Assembly (NCBI GenBank): GCA_014621425.1
Contig: JAANBB010000745.1
Coordinates: 1 to 12,276 of the forward strand
Source: Cylindrodendrum hubeiense
Taxonomy: Eukaryota > Ascomycota > Sordariomycetes > Hypocreales > Nectriaceae
Direction: 5' to 3'
DNA length: 12,276 nt
Position 1 is the stretch's first letter. Every line of letters begins with the position of its first letter. A program made the position numbers and the translations under genes. The notes below the pieces were generated by a model. It searched no databases. It saw only the letters and a list, made by a program, of their open reading frames with translations, and was not told the origin of the DNA. This document shows, piece by piece, positions 1 to 7,178 of the stretch.

Positions 1-94
1 TGGACTGGGGAGCCTGGGGATTGGATTGTGGATTGTGGATTTGTGGTGAGCGCGAGCCGCTGAGGGGAGGGGCGGGACGGAATTTCAGAGGCCC

Positions 95-210
95 GTTGAT
101 TCAGCGCCCTTGATCAGCGCCTTGGATCGGCGCCCCGGTTCAGTGCCTTGGTTCATTCAGCGCCTGGTTCAGCGCCTTTGGTTCATTCAGCGCCCTGGTT
201 CAGCGCCTTC
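95..210. repeat. Irregular GC-rich minisatellite, core TTCAGCGCC
   Basis: About eight copies of a CAGCGCC core (some as CGGCGCC or CAGTGCC) are spaced 12-17 bp apart and joined by TTGG/TGGTTCATT linkers. The clearest higher-order unit is about 30 bp: 148-177 is repeated at 178-208 with a single inserted C. The 12-mer ATTCAGCGCCCT at about 99 and 185 occurs again outside the array at 1376. No ORF runs through the array that looks coding. It is best read as an intergenic minisatellite. A protein-binding role is possible but not shown. Confidence 0.75.
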
Positions 211-1540
211 GTTCGACGGCCTGTCTCGCTGCCAGGCGAACAAGACACCGGAGAGTCCCCGTAGTCGGTGATTGGGTACGGCCGGAAGGCATTCACACCG
301 TCCATTACCCGGGTTATCCTACAGTCCGCCGAACCTTGTTTCCATCGTGTCTTTGCCTATGCTTCGCACTTCACTGTAGAAAAAATCCCCGACCATGTCT
401 CTCGCCACGTCCCGGCGCTGGGGCTGTGTGGTGGAGTTTGTGGGCGTGTTTGGGGGGGGGACGCGTTGGGGCTTTTGTGCCGGCGGGTGGGTGTGACGCG
501 CGCGTACCTCAGCTAACAACCAACAGACCAAGCTAACAAGGTCGAGTTGGAGCCAATGATACGGGGTGGTTGCGGACTGGTTGACTGGGCTGGCTGAAGG
601 CTCAAAGAGGAAAGACGGCTTCGTTTTGCCTCTGATCGTGTTACACTCGTCCAACCTGGCCACAGGATCTCGCGACGAGATGATGCAATCGCGACTAGCA
701 CACGGGGAAGAGCCCATTGCTGTCTTCTAAACAGAGCCCGCCGTGACGGGCGCTCATTTGACTCATCCAAGCGTTGCAATGCTCTGCTTATTTATCATTG
801 CGCCCCCTCTCCCCACACCCCAACTCATCATGCAGTATGTAAACATCAACAACGGCTCGATTATTGTTGTTGTTGATGGTTGCACCGCTGCACCACGATA
901 AGTCGTGCACCAACTGGGTTAGTCCTCGTCGAGCACATGCTCAGCCCGATGCCAGCCTAATGAAGCCCTCCCCGTCATGTCGTTTCGATCTGCACTGCGC
1001 AGCCCGGCTACTTATACTCGACCGGCATCCAGGTCTCCCCGGCCTCGCCACATGTCACGGGCATTCCACCACCCCTAGGGCTTCCATGTTTTAGCTTGGA
1101 GGCTCCGGGCTGGGGCTCCGGACTTGGGACTCCAGGCATGAGGCTCATCATGGAAGCACGGGCTTCCCAATCTCAATCAAAATGACAGTCCAGGGACGCT
1201 TTACGGGGTAACAATATGCAATCCTCCAGACACGTAATAGCTCATCGGCTTCTTCCTTTTCCATTCCCCCGCAAGCCAGACATGAGACTGTTGGAGACTC
1301 GAGTCCACTGAGACTGGCGTTTTCAGTGGCAGAATTACACTCGACTAGCTGCCTCTTCCAGCGCTCCAGAAGTCTATTCAGCGCCCTCTGATTGGCCCCA
1401 GGCTCCCACTGTCTCTCAGTAAGGTCAATGGCTGTCGGTTGGCGCCGAATGACTAAGCGTTCCGTTTGTCAGATACCGTTTCGTTCTATCCGATAACGAA
1501 ATGTTAGTGCCGGCTGAATGACACCTGATAATCTATCTCT
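211..1540. other. Intergenic region with no recognisable gene
   Basis: Only short overlapping ORFs of under 135 codons occur here, on both strands. None has a signal peptide, a domain motif or coherent codon use, so I see no gene. Small structures present are a G9-10 run near 451-461, a 10-bp inverted repeat (844-853 against 869-878, loop 15), a 7-bp inverted repeat (1305-1311 against 1323-1329), another 7-bp inverted repeat (1479-1485 against 1495-1501, TTTCGTT/AACGAAA), and a GGCTCCGG-rich stretch near 1097-1125. A neighbouring gene may lie to the left of the window, and part of this stretch could be its promoter or 3' flank. Confidence 0.6.
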
Positions 1541-1626
1541 GGTGGTTCGTCGGCTATCCCCTCCGAATACTCTTCTTCCTCGTCGCCTCAATCCCCTCCA
1601 CAGCCCGATCACAACTCCTCCTCACA
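1391..1626 (+). promoter_or_regulatory. Promoter and 5' leader of the H-protein gene
   Basis: An ATTGG at 1391-1395 is an inverted CCAAT box, the kind of site bound by the fungal HAP/CBC complex, which often controls mitochondrial genes. TGACTAA at 1450-1456 resembles a Gcn4/CPC1-type bZIP site. From about 1555 to 1626 the strand is pyrimidine-rich (CTCTTCTTCCTCGTC and similar), typical of transcription starts and leaders in filamentous fungi. The ATG at 1627 has A at -3. The sites are seen in the sequence. Their use is inferred only. Confidence 0.4.
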
Positions 1627-2238
1627 ATGGCTTCAATTGCTCGATCTCTGCGCGCTGTCGCTCCCGTCGCTAGGGCCTTTGCCCCCCGCGCCGCGCCTCT
1701 CGCCCGCGCCGCCTTCCGGCCCTTTTCCACCTCCAAGCTGAGTGAGTCCACCCGGATGTTCCCTGCTTGCTCGGCCAAATCCTCCGGCTCGCACACAAAC
1801 CAACTGGCATTGTAGCTAACAAACTGGCAAACAGGCTTCGCGCGCCGGTACACAAAGGAGCACGAATGGATTGATCTGGCCGCCGACAACAAGACCGGTT
1901 CCATCGGCATCTCCACCTACGCCTCCGACCAGCTGGGCGACGTCGTCTACGTCGAGCTCCCCGAGGCTGGCGAGTGGGTTGAGAAGGGCGACGTTGTCGG
2001 CGCTGTCGAGTCTGTCAAGAGCGCCAGCGATATCAACGCTCCCATCCGCCTCCGCATCACCCACGCCAACGCTTCGCTCGAGGAGAAGCCCTCAATCATC
2101 AACAACGTCCCCGAGGACGACAGCGCCGGCGGTGGCTGGATCGCCAAGGTCGAGGTCGACGAGGCTAGTGTCAAGCAGTTTGAGGAACTCATGGACGGCG
2201 ACGCCTACAAGGCCTACACCGAGGGCGAGGAGCATTAA
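1627..2238 (+). CDS. GCV3: Glycine cleavage system H protein, mitochondrial (two exons)
   Basis: This is the lipoyl carrier of the mitochondrial glycine decarboxylase complex. It shuttles the aminomethyl group from P protein to T protein and is reoxidised by L protein. Exons are 1627-1741 and 1835-2238. The intron 1742-1834 has a GTGAGT donor, GCTAAC branch at 1815-1820 and CAG acceptor, in phase 1. The 172-residue product starts with an Arg/Ala-rich presequence. The segment RPFSTSKLSF at 31-40 fits the R-10 motif for MPP then Oct1 cleavage. The mature domain begins near YTKEHEWI. The lipoylation site is K100 (codon 2017-2019) within GAVESVKSAS, and the C-terminal GGGWIAKVEV matches the family. 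After the lipoyl loop, residues following INAP read IRLRI where most H proteins have a Ser-Gly turn; the length is unchanged, so this looks like divergence rather than a frameshift. It converges with HEM3, 233 bp away. Yeast calls this GCV3; bacteria call it gcvH. Confidence 0.96.
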
Positions 2239-2471
2239 ACAACTTCAATGGGGAAAACGGCGGCCGGGTGTTGATGCCGAGGATACAGTCTTCAGGCCAT
2301 GACGGGAGCAAGCACAGTTCAACCTGGAGACGCAATAGACGTAGAGTTGTACCATATTGGTGATTCACATCCCGGGGGTATATTGGGGTTTTTATTGCCG
2401 CTTCATCAGCGGCATTCATCATAGTTCACATCTTAACAGCCAATGCCTTGGTCTCCCGCCACGCTCGGATC
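2239..2471. other. Convergent 3' flanks of the H-protein gene and HEM3
   Basis: This 233-bp spacer lies between two stop codons that face each other, so it must carry both transcript ends. There is an AT-richer stretch near 2345-2400 (ATATTGGGGTTTTTATTG). No ORF here looks coding. Overlapping 3' UTRs are likely given the spacing, but that is inferred. Confidence 0.6.
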
Positions 2472-3467
2472 CTATTTGACCGTCTCGGGCACCTGCCGAG
2501 ACGCCACGATGGCATCCAAAATCTTGCCGGCGCCCAGGTCCCGGAGCTCCTGTGCGACCCGCTTGCCAAACTCATCCGCGGCTTCGGGGGTGGCGATAGC
2601 CTCGGTCAGCTCGCATTCGACGCCTTCGTCACCGCGAATTGACACCACCGTGGCCCGCATTCGCAGTTTGCCGTCCACCCACTTTGTCTCCACGCCAATG
2701 GGCACACTGCATCCACCCTCCAAGGTCCGCATGACACTCCTCTCAACCTCGCATGCCAACATTGTCTGCTCGTCCTCGACCTTCTTGATGAGCTTGAGGA
2801 TCTTGTCATCGTCCGCGCGGCACTCGAGCGCCAAGGCGCCTTGACCGACGGCCCACAGGATACCTCCGGTGTCCTTCTCGAGGAACTGCGAGATGTGGTG
2901 GTCGAGATCCATGCGCTGAAGTCCGGCGGCCGCCAGGATGATGCCAGTGAGTTCCGGGTCCTCCTCCAGCTTCCTCAATCGCGTTTGGATGTTGCCTCTG
3001 TGATCCTTGAACTTGAGCGTAGGGTACCGTCGGACGAGCTGGGCGATTCGGCGCACGCTGCTGGTGCCGATGACGCTGCCGGCCGGCAGATCAGCCAGAG
3101 TCTTCCAGCCGTTCTTGTCCGCCAGCTCCTTCTTGATCACAAGTGTATCCCGAGCGTCCTCACGAGCCGTTACGCAGCCAATGACACAGCCATCCGGCAG
3201 GGCCGTCGGCATGTCCTTGAGGCAATGGATCAAGAAGTCGAGCTCTTTGTTGACCAGTCTCTCCTCCAGCTGCGACGTCCACAGGGCCTTGCTGCCAAAG
3301 TTGTAGAGCGCTGTGTTCTGGTCGCGGTCGCCGGTGGTGGTCATGCCGTGGATCTCGAACTGGTGCTCCGGAAAGTGGGCCTTGAGGGAGTTGACGACGA
3401 GGTGCGCCTGCGCCATTGCGAGTGGCGAGGAGCGCGTGCCCACATTGATAACCTTGGAGTCGGACAT
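2472..3467 (-). CDS. HEM3: Porphobilinogen deaminase (hydroxymethylbilane synthase)
   Basis: The enzyme is cytosolic and joins four porphobilinogen molecules into hydroxymethylbilane, the third step of heme synthesis. The 331-residue product has the usual family length (yeast Hem3 is of similar size) and no intron. Family motifs appear in order: GTRSSPLAMAQ at 10-20; HCLKDMPT at 81-88 with the catalytic Asp at D85; GTSSVRR at 134-140 and HRGNIQTRL at 156-164, which bind the acidic pyrrole side chains; and EGGCSVPIG at 250-258, whose C253 carries the dipyrromethane cofactor. The residue before LKDMP is Cys, where E. coli and yeast have Ser. The ATG at 3467 has A at -3 and is followed directly by the conserved N-terminus, so the start is secure. 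The antisense frame over 2841-3479 is open but is a shadow of this gene. Confidence 0.97.
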   Translation of the reverse strand: MSDSKVINVGTRSSPLAMAQAHLVVNSLKAHFPEHQFEIHGMTTTGDRDQNTALYNFGSKALWTSQLEERLVNKELDFLIHCLKDMPTALPDGCVIGCVTAREDARDTLVIKKELADKNGWKTLADLPAGSVIGTSSVRRIAQLVRRYPTLKFKDHRGNIQTRLRKLEEDPELTGIILAAAGLQRMDLDHHISQFLEKDTGGILWAVGQGALALECRADDDKILKLIKKVEDEQTMLACEVERSVMRTLEGGCSVPIGVETKWVDGKLRMRATVVSIRGDEGVECELTEAIATPEAADEFGKRVAQELRDLGAGKILDAIVASRQVPETVK

Positions 3468-3916
3468 TCTGGAGACTAGCGGCGAGGCCGATTACAAGAG
3501 AAGAGAATAAGACTTGGTGGTAGAATCAGGATTGAATTGGGCTCGTGTTGGAGGGGCAAGCTGAATGTTTTCCGATCAGCGGATGATGGTGGGGTAATTT
3601 ACACAGTTTCAATGGTACTGTGTATGTTGTATCCATACAGTACGGCGTTGAATGCCGAAGCTCATTCACCTACCCTGGACTGAGCAGAAGTTGCGGGTTT
3701 AGTCTTACATCTAGTAATTGTTTTATATTTCAGAGTGTTCACCGCCGACGAGAACATTGAATGGTTTGATGTGGAATTTATCTCCAAGTCATCTCGAAAT
3801 GGACGGTTCAAACGTGCATAGTACATGATCCCAACAAACTTTGACTCTCAAACATCCCGAATGCCGACGCAACATAGCGCCGCTTGATCCAGGGATGACT
3901 TGCAGAAGAGTGCTAC
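3468..3916. other. HEM3 upstream flank, no gene seen
   Basis: This stretch holds the HEM3 promoter, which reads leftward from about 3470. It is visibly AT-richer than the neighbouring genes, for example TTGTTTTATATTTCAG near 3719. An imperfect palindrome, TACTGTGTATG at 3616-3626 against CATACAGTA at 3634-3642, differs in its arms by a 2-bp insertion. I see no tRNA, no terminal repeats of a transposon and no coding-like frame. Confidence 0.5.
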
Positions 3917-4180
3917 TTAGGGTTTCATGGTGTTCTTGATTCGCCAAGACTGTTTCTTCGTTCCCTTTTGGGTAGTCCAACGTTTCTTACGCTTGCTATC
4001 TTGGTACCTAGACGAAGTGTTTCCATCGAAGCACCCCGCAAACAAGCCCAAGCCGTCCAGCCGGCAATTGTATGCGTTGATGGTATCTTGGAGAGTGGAC
4101 ATGAATGAGTCACATTGTTCATCAATAGATAATTTAGTCGGCAGTCGTGTATGCCAGAGCTTCGATGGTCGATCGTGACA
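3917..4180 (-). pseudogene. Orphan coding-like stretch: possible last exon or gene remnant
   Basis: On the minus strand an 87-residue frame is open from 4180 to a TAA at 3917-3919. It is preceded by a plausible 3' splice site: a C-rich tract ending CTGGTAG, with AG at 4182-4181. The translated part includes LSIDEQCDSFMSTLQ, then NAYNCRLDGLGLFAGCFDG, and a strongly basic tail (SKRKKRW..TKKQSW). The amino-acid mix looks like protein rather than random frame, with regularly spaced Cys, but I recognise no family. A GTAGGT donor-like site near 4262 on the same strand would give an intron of about 80 nt, but the sequence beyond it gives no convincing first exon. It could be a degraded gene, a real 3' exon, or chance. 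The label pseudogene is a guess. Confidence 0.22.
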
Positions 4181-4301
4181 CTACCAGGGGGACAGGGGGA
4201 CAAACAGGATTATTGGCGAGTCACCTTAGACAAGTCTATTTCAGGATATCGTGCGAACCTACCTGTTACGACTATCTCACTGCCGATGTACGTCGATGTA
4301 G

Positions 4302-4487
4302 AACATCAGTGACGCGTTCCTGATTCCCCTGGTTGTGATCCGAGTCGTCTTTGGAATTGTTGTTGGACTTGGCTCCACACGATATCTCGGACATTTGGGT
4401 ATAAGAGGAATCAAAAAGGCTCCTAAACTAGAACCTGCGTCGCCAGTGGTAAATAACATCATTGCCTACTTGAGCAAAAACCATTGA
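4302..4487 (+). other. Orphan coding-like stretch with one hydrophobic segment
   Basis: A plus-strand frame of 61 codons is open from 4302 to a TGA at 4485-4487. It follows ATGTAG, a possible 3' splice acceptor (AG at 4300-4301). It lacks a usable ATG, so it would have to be a terminal exon. The translation has one hydrophobic stretch, FLIPLVVIRVVFGIVVGLG, long enough to span a membrane, then GIRGIKKAPKLEPASP and ends YLSKNH. No upstream exon is convincing: the short ATG frame from 4165 lies in a different phase. The stop is only 23 nt before the ATG of the secreted-protein gene at 4511, which is very tight for two separate fungal genes. It may be a remnant, the 3' end of an unrecognised gene, or chance. 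I do not recognise it. Confidence 0.2.
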
Positions 4488-4510
4488 TCGAAAAGAGATC
4501 GTCAGCTGCC

Positions 4511-5256
4511 ATGAAGTTGGAGATTACCCTCCTCGGGCTGGTCGTCTTGGCTATGGCGAAGCCCCAAGCGCCTCCATCTTCAGTTGACCCAGTTCCACTC
4601 CCACCGACTTCATCAAAACCGCCGCCTCCTCCTTCTACTGGAGAACCCCCTTCACATCCTCCTCCTCCCCCTCCACCTCCTCCTCCGCCTGAGAAACCGG
4701 CCCCTGGTCCTCCTTCATCGTCAGCACCTCCACCCCCGGTGCCGAAGCCCACGAACCCGGCCCCACACCCACCTGCACCGACCGGGACTGTGGCACCGCA
4801 TCAAGGACCAATTTGCGAGTGCGGGTATACGTATTGCGCCGATGTCCTTATGGACATGCGTAAGCTTTGAATCCCCCTTCTACGAGATCAGATGAACTAA
4901 CATCAATGGCAGCGAAGCCGTGGACTGTCCCACAGCTGACGCAAGGGTACTGCAACACGCCCCACGCAAACTGCCCCGGTGGAACTCCATCATCGAACGT
5001 CACATCGGCTCTATACATCTGCCTCTGCGAGGGCGCGAATCAGGAAGTCGGCAATCACATTGAGCTGCTGTGTGGATGTGACACGTGCCTGAAAATTGGG
5101 CCTGACTTTAGAGGGCGATGTGAGACGCCGTGTATTGCTGGCAAGGCCCCGGGAGGTGTTGCGAACGGCAACAAAGGGGGTGGGAAAGGAGGTCGTGTGG
5201 GGAAGTTTTGGATGGTGAGGGGCACGTTGGGATTGGGGCGGTTGCTCGGTTTCTAA
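4511..5256 (+). CDS. Secreted protein with polyproline stalk and 12-cysteine domain (two exons)
   Basis: Exons are 4511-4859 and 4913-5256. The 53-bp intron 4860-4912 has a GTAAGC donor, AACTAAC branch at 4894-4900 and GCAG acceptor, in phase 1. The 230-residue product begins with a signal peptide, MKLEITLLGLVVLAMA, probably cut near residue 16-19. Residues 17-95 are extremely Pro-rich with an 11-proline run and Ser/Thr patches suited to O-glycosylation. From about 101 a compact domain holds all 12 Cys: CECGYTYC, then YCNTP, ANCP, YICLC, LLCGCDTC and GRCETPC. An N-glycosylation sequon lies at N145. The tail after the last Cys is Gly/Lys-rich and ends in a weakly hydrophobic stretch broken by Arg, so a GPI anchor is unlikely. 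A cell-wall or secreted effector-like role is a guess. I do not recognise a named family. The intron is what joins the two Cys-bearing halves in one frame, which supports the model. Confidence 0.82.
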
Positions 5257-5419
5257 GGATGATGGCCGGGGTTGAAAATGGGGAGGGGAAGTTGAGTCAA
5301 GGATGGGACAAACAACAAACACGCAGAGGTTCTTGGGATATGGAGGAAGCCACTCGTTTAGCTTAGTGTTGGTATTCGAACTGCAGTCATTCATTTACTA
5401 GATTTGGTCCTCACTGGAA

Positions 5420-5445
5420 ACTCTGTGGAAGCACTCTGTGGAAGC
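5420..5445. repeat. 13-bp tandem duplication
   Basis: ACTCTGTGGAAGC occurs twice in perfect head-to-tail copies at 5420-5432 and 5433-5445. It lies in the 3' flank of the secreted-protein gene. It is probably a slippage product. Confidence 0.8.
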
Positions 5446-5674
5446 TCTGAATAGACTTCATACCCGAGGCTAGAAGGTCAGTGGAAGCGTATGTCAGGCT
5501 AGACTCGGAGGCGTGTAGATGGGCAGACCAGGCTCGGGCCGCGGCCGCGAATCGAGTTGGACAGCCCAGTGACATACGACTTGTTACAAATCGTGGCAGT
5601 CTACGGATGTACTAAATCGGGTATCTGGTCTGGTCTCACATCTGGAGATGGACTTTGGGAAATCCATCTCGTGT

Positions 5675-5740
5675 CTGGGGTTGCCTCATGGCTGGGGTCG
5701 ACTCATGGCTGGGGTTGCCTCATCTGGGGTTCTCTCATCT
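5675..5740. repeat. Four-copy 15-17 bp tandem repeat
   Basis: Four head-to-tail units begin CTGGGGT and end CTCAT(GG/CT): 5675-5691, 5692-5708, 5709-5723 and 5724-5740. Units differ at the centre (TGC, CGA, TGC, TCT). A related CCCCTCATCT follows at about 5750. It is a short minisatellite with no evident function. Confidence 0.75.
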
Positions 5741-6694
5741 CGGCTCAGTCCCCTCATCTACGGATCGTGTCGTGATACTGTCGAGCCCGTTTTCCGGTCG
5801 GTTCCCGAACAAAAACCCGAAGAAAGATCCGAACAGGACACCCTCTTGTCTGCAGGAGAAGGATAGAAAGCTCACCGAACGGGAGCCGCCAAGGCCGTGT
5901 ATCAGCGGCTCGATCAGGCAGTTGGCTGGGGCTGCTCAGCAGGTTCAGTTTCGCTTACCATTCCCCCTCCTCCCCCCTCCTCCCCCTCCATTAGCCATAC
6001 CCTGCGTGCGTGCGTCGTGCATTCCCTGCATCATCGACGCTGGTACATGTTGGGTACGATCACCCGCCGTGCCATGCGTCGGGTTCTGGCCACTAGTTTT
6101 CCAGGCTGCCCCCCCTTTGCGGTGCGGCGAGTTCATGTGTATTAGTGGGATTGGATGCCTTGGAGCCCCTCCTTGGCGCAGTGTGAAGCAACCCAATCCC
6201 ATGGTAAGTGCAGCGGCGTCTTGGACGAGGCCATCCGTAGAGGGTCTGTGGAGAGTCTGCGGAGGGTCCGTGGAGGGCCTGTCGTGGAGGGGTGACGCTT
6301 GGGAAGGTTTCCACAGGGGGACGTCCCTTGGACAAGGAGGGCATGCCCCGCCCCCGGGTTTTGTTAGCGGCTTTAGCGCACATCACCCCACACTGGGCCA
6401 GAGTTTGCCCACCATCGCCCGCCGTCGCCCGCCAGAGACAGCGGTACAGGGCTCTGCACAGAGCTGCGCCCAGGATCTCCAGGGGGTGTCGGACCACCGG
6501 CTAATAGATGTCTTGCCGTGGCTTGGGGGTTTGGGGGTTTCCGTCCGGAGACTTCGGGGCGCCGCGCAGGAGCCAGTGGTGACTGGCCCGTCGGCCAGTG
6601 GTGAGTGGTGCATTGGCGACTCGAGTGACGTGACGGCTCAGGCAATCCGGGGGGCCTGGAGTCTGGTCTGGAGCCTGGGCTGGGGTGCGCGTTG

Positions 6695-6718
6695 CGTGGG
6701 CGTGGGCGTGGGCGTTCG
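6695..6718. repeat. GCGTGG hexamer repeat
   Basis: Three perfect GCGTGG hexamers and a fourth imperfect one (GCGTTC) lie in tandem about 460 bp upstream of the transhydrogenase ATG. GC-box-like GTGGGCG units can bind C2H2 zinc-finger proteins, so this may be a regulatory element. That is inferred only. Confidence 0.6.
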
Positions 6719-6785
6719 AGTAGCCGATGGGAAACGGTTGGAGGGAGAGACGAGTGGACGAGAGGACGGGAGAGAGTCAGAGACA

Positions 6786-7178
6786 GACCCCTCCTCGTGC
6801 CTTCCTGCCTCCCCGAGGCTCTCTCCGCTCTTTTCTCTCTTCTCTTTTTTTCTTTCTTTGTGTGACTTTCTCCCTTGAAGCAAAGCCGGAGACTCACGGC
6901 CAACCCAAGGCTTGTAGAAGGAGCTTGTCTTTGTCTTTGCTCCGGTTACATGGTTTTTTGCTACTCTGCACCGCTACCGCTACCAGTGGCTGTAAGTCTG
7001 ATTGAGCCTCCAACGTCACCCTGCATCGCCCAGCTGGGCCAGCTCCGATACTCGCTCTCGCTCAGCTCCACCGCGTCTACGCCAACGACAGCCACCACCA
7101 CCAAATTATAATTACATAAATGACATTTCCAGAGCTGTAGCTTGGTTGTTGTTACAGTATCTGCGACCTTTTCGCACC
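6786..7178 (+). promoter_or_regulatory. Core promoter and 5' leader of the transhydrogenase gene
   Basis: A strong pyrimidine tract at about 6786-6872 (CTCTTTTCTCTCTTCTC and similar) is typical of fungal core promoters just upstream of transcription starts. The leader that follows contains a possible GTAAGT splice donor at 6992 and a possible acceptor GTTGTTGTTACAG ending at 7156. A 5'-UTR intron is therefore possible, though no strong branch point lies between them. The short upstream ORF at 7120-7140 would be removed by that splice. Confidence 0.4.
7120..7140 (+). promoter_or_regulatory. Six-codon upstream ORF in the transhydrogenase leader
   Basis: ATGACATTTCCAGAGCTGTAG encodes MTFPEL and stops 38 nt before the main ATG at 7179. 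If retained in the mRNA it could lower translation of the main frame or make it depend on reinitiation. It lies inside the possible 5'-UTR intron 6992-7156, so splicing could switch it off. The uORF is plain in the sequence. Its use is untested. Confidence 0.35.

Larger units (their letters stand above)
5257..6785. other. Repeat-rich intergenic spacer, no confident gene
   Basis: This 1.5-kb stretch holds the 3' flank of the secreted-protein gene and distal promoter DNA of the transhydrogenase gene. Direct repeats include 5420-5445, 5675-5740 and 6695-6718, plus a loose GTGGAGGG/CTGTGGAG series around 6244-6292. A 407-codon frame is open over 5655-6878, but it is low-complexity, has no domain signature, and its end lies inside the CT-rich tract of the downstream promoter. 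I treat it as chance openness in GC-rich DNA. Confidence 0.55.

Noticed and set aside
319..779. Minus-strand frames of 132 and 88 codons and overlapping plus-strand frames in the left spacer
   Set aside because: Composition is Ser/Arg/Pro-rich with no domain or signal peptide, and several frames are open at once in GC-rich DNA. There is no splice evidence linking them.
2841..3479. A 212-codon plus-strand frame
   Set aside because: It is the antisense shadow of HEM3, which has all catalytic and cofactor motifs on the other strand.
4165..4323. A short ATG frame leading towards the hydrophobic stretch at 4302
   Set aside because: The two are in different phases, and the only GT..AG pair near the join (GTACGT to GTAG, about 14 nt) is far too short to be an intron.
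4459..4752. A glycine-rich minus-strand frame
   Set aside because: It is the complement of the proline codon run (CCN read as NGG) in the secreted-protein gene.
5655..6878. A 407-codon plus-strand open frame in the spacer before the transhydrogenase gene
   Set aside because: The translation is low-complexity (Gly, Trp, Pro, Ser, Val-Gly repeats) with no domain. It runs through tandem repeats and into the CT-rich promoter tract, and overlapping frames on the minus strand are open too, as expected in GC-rich DNA. A close homologue or a transcript with this frame would reverse this.
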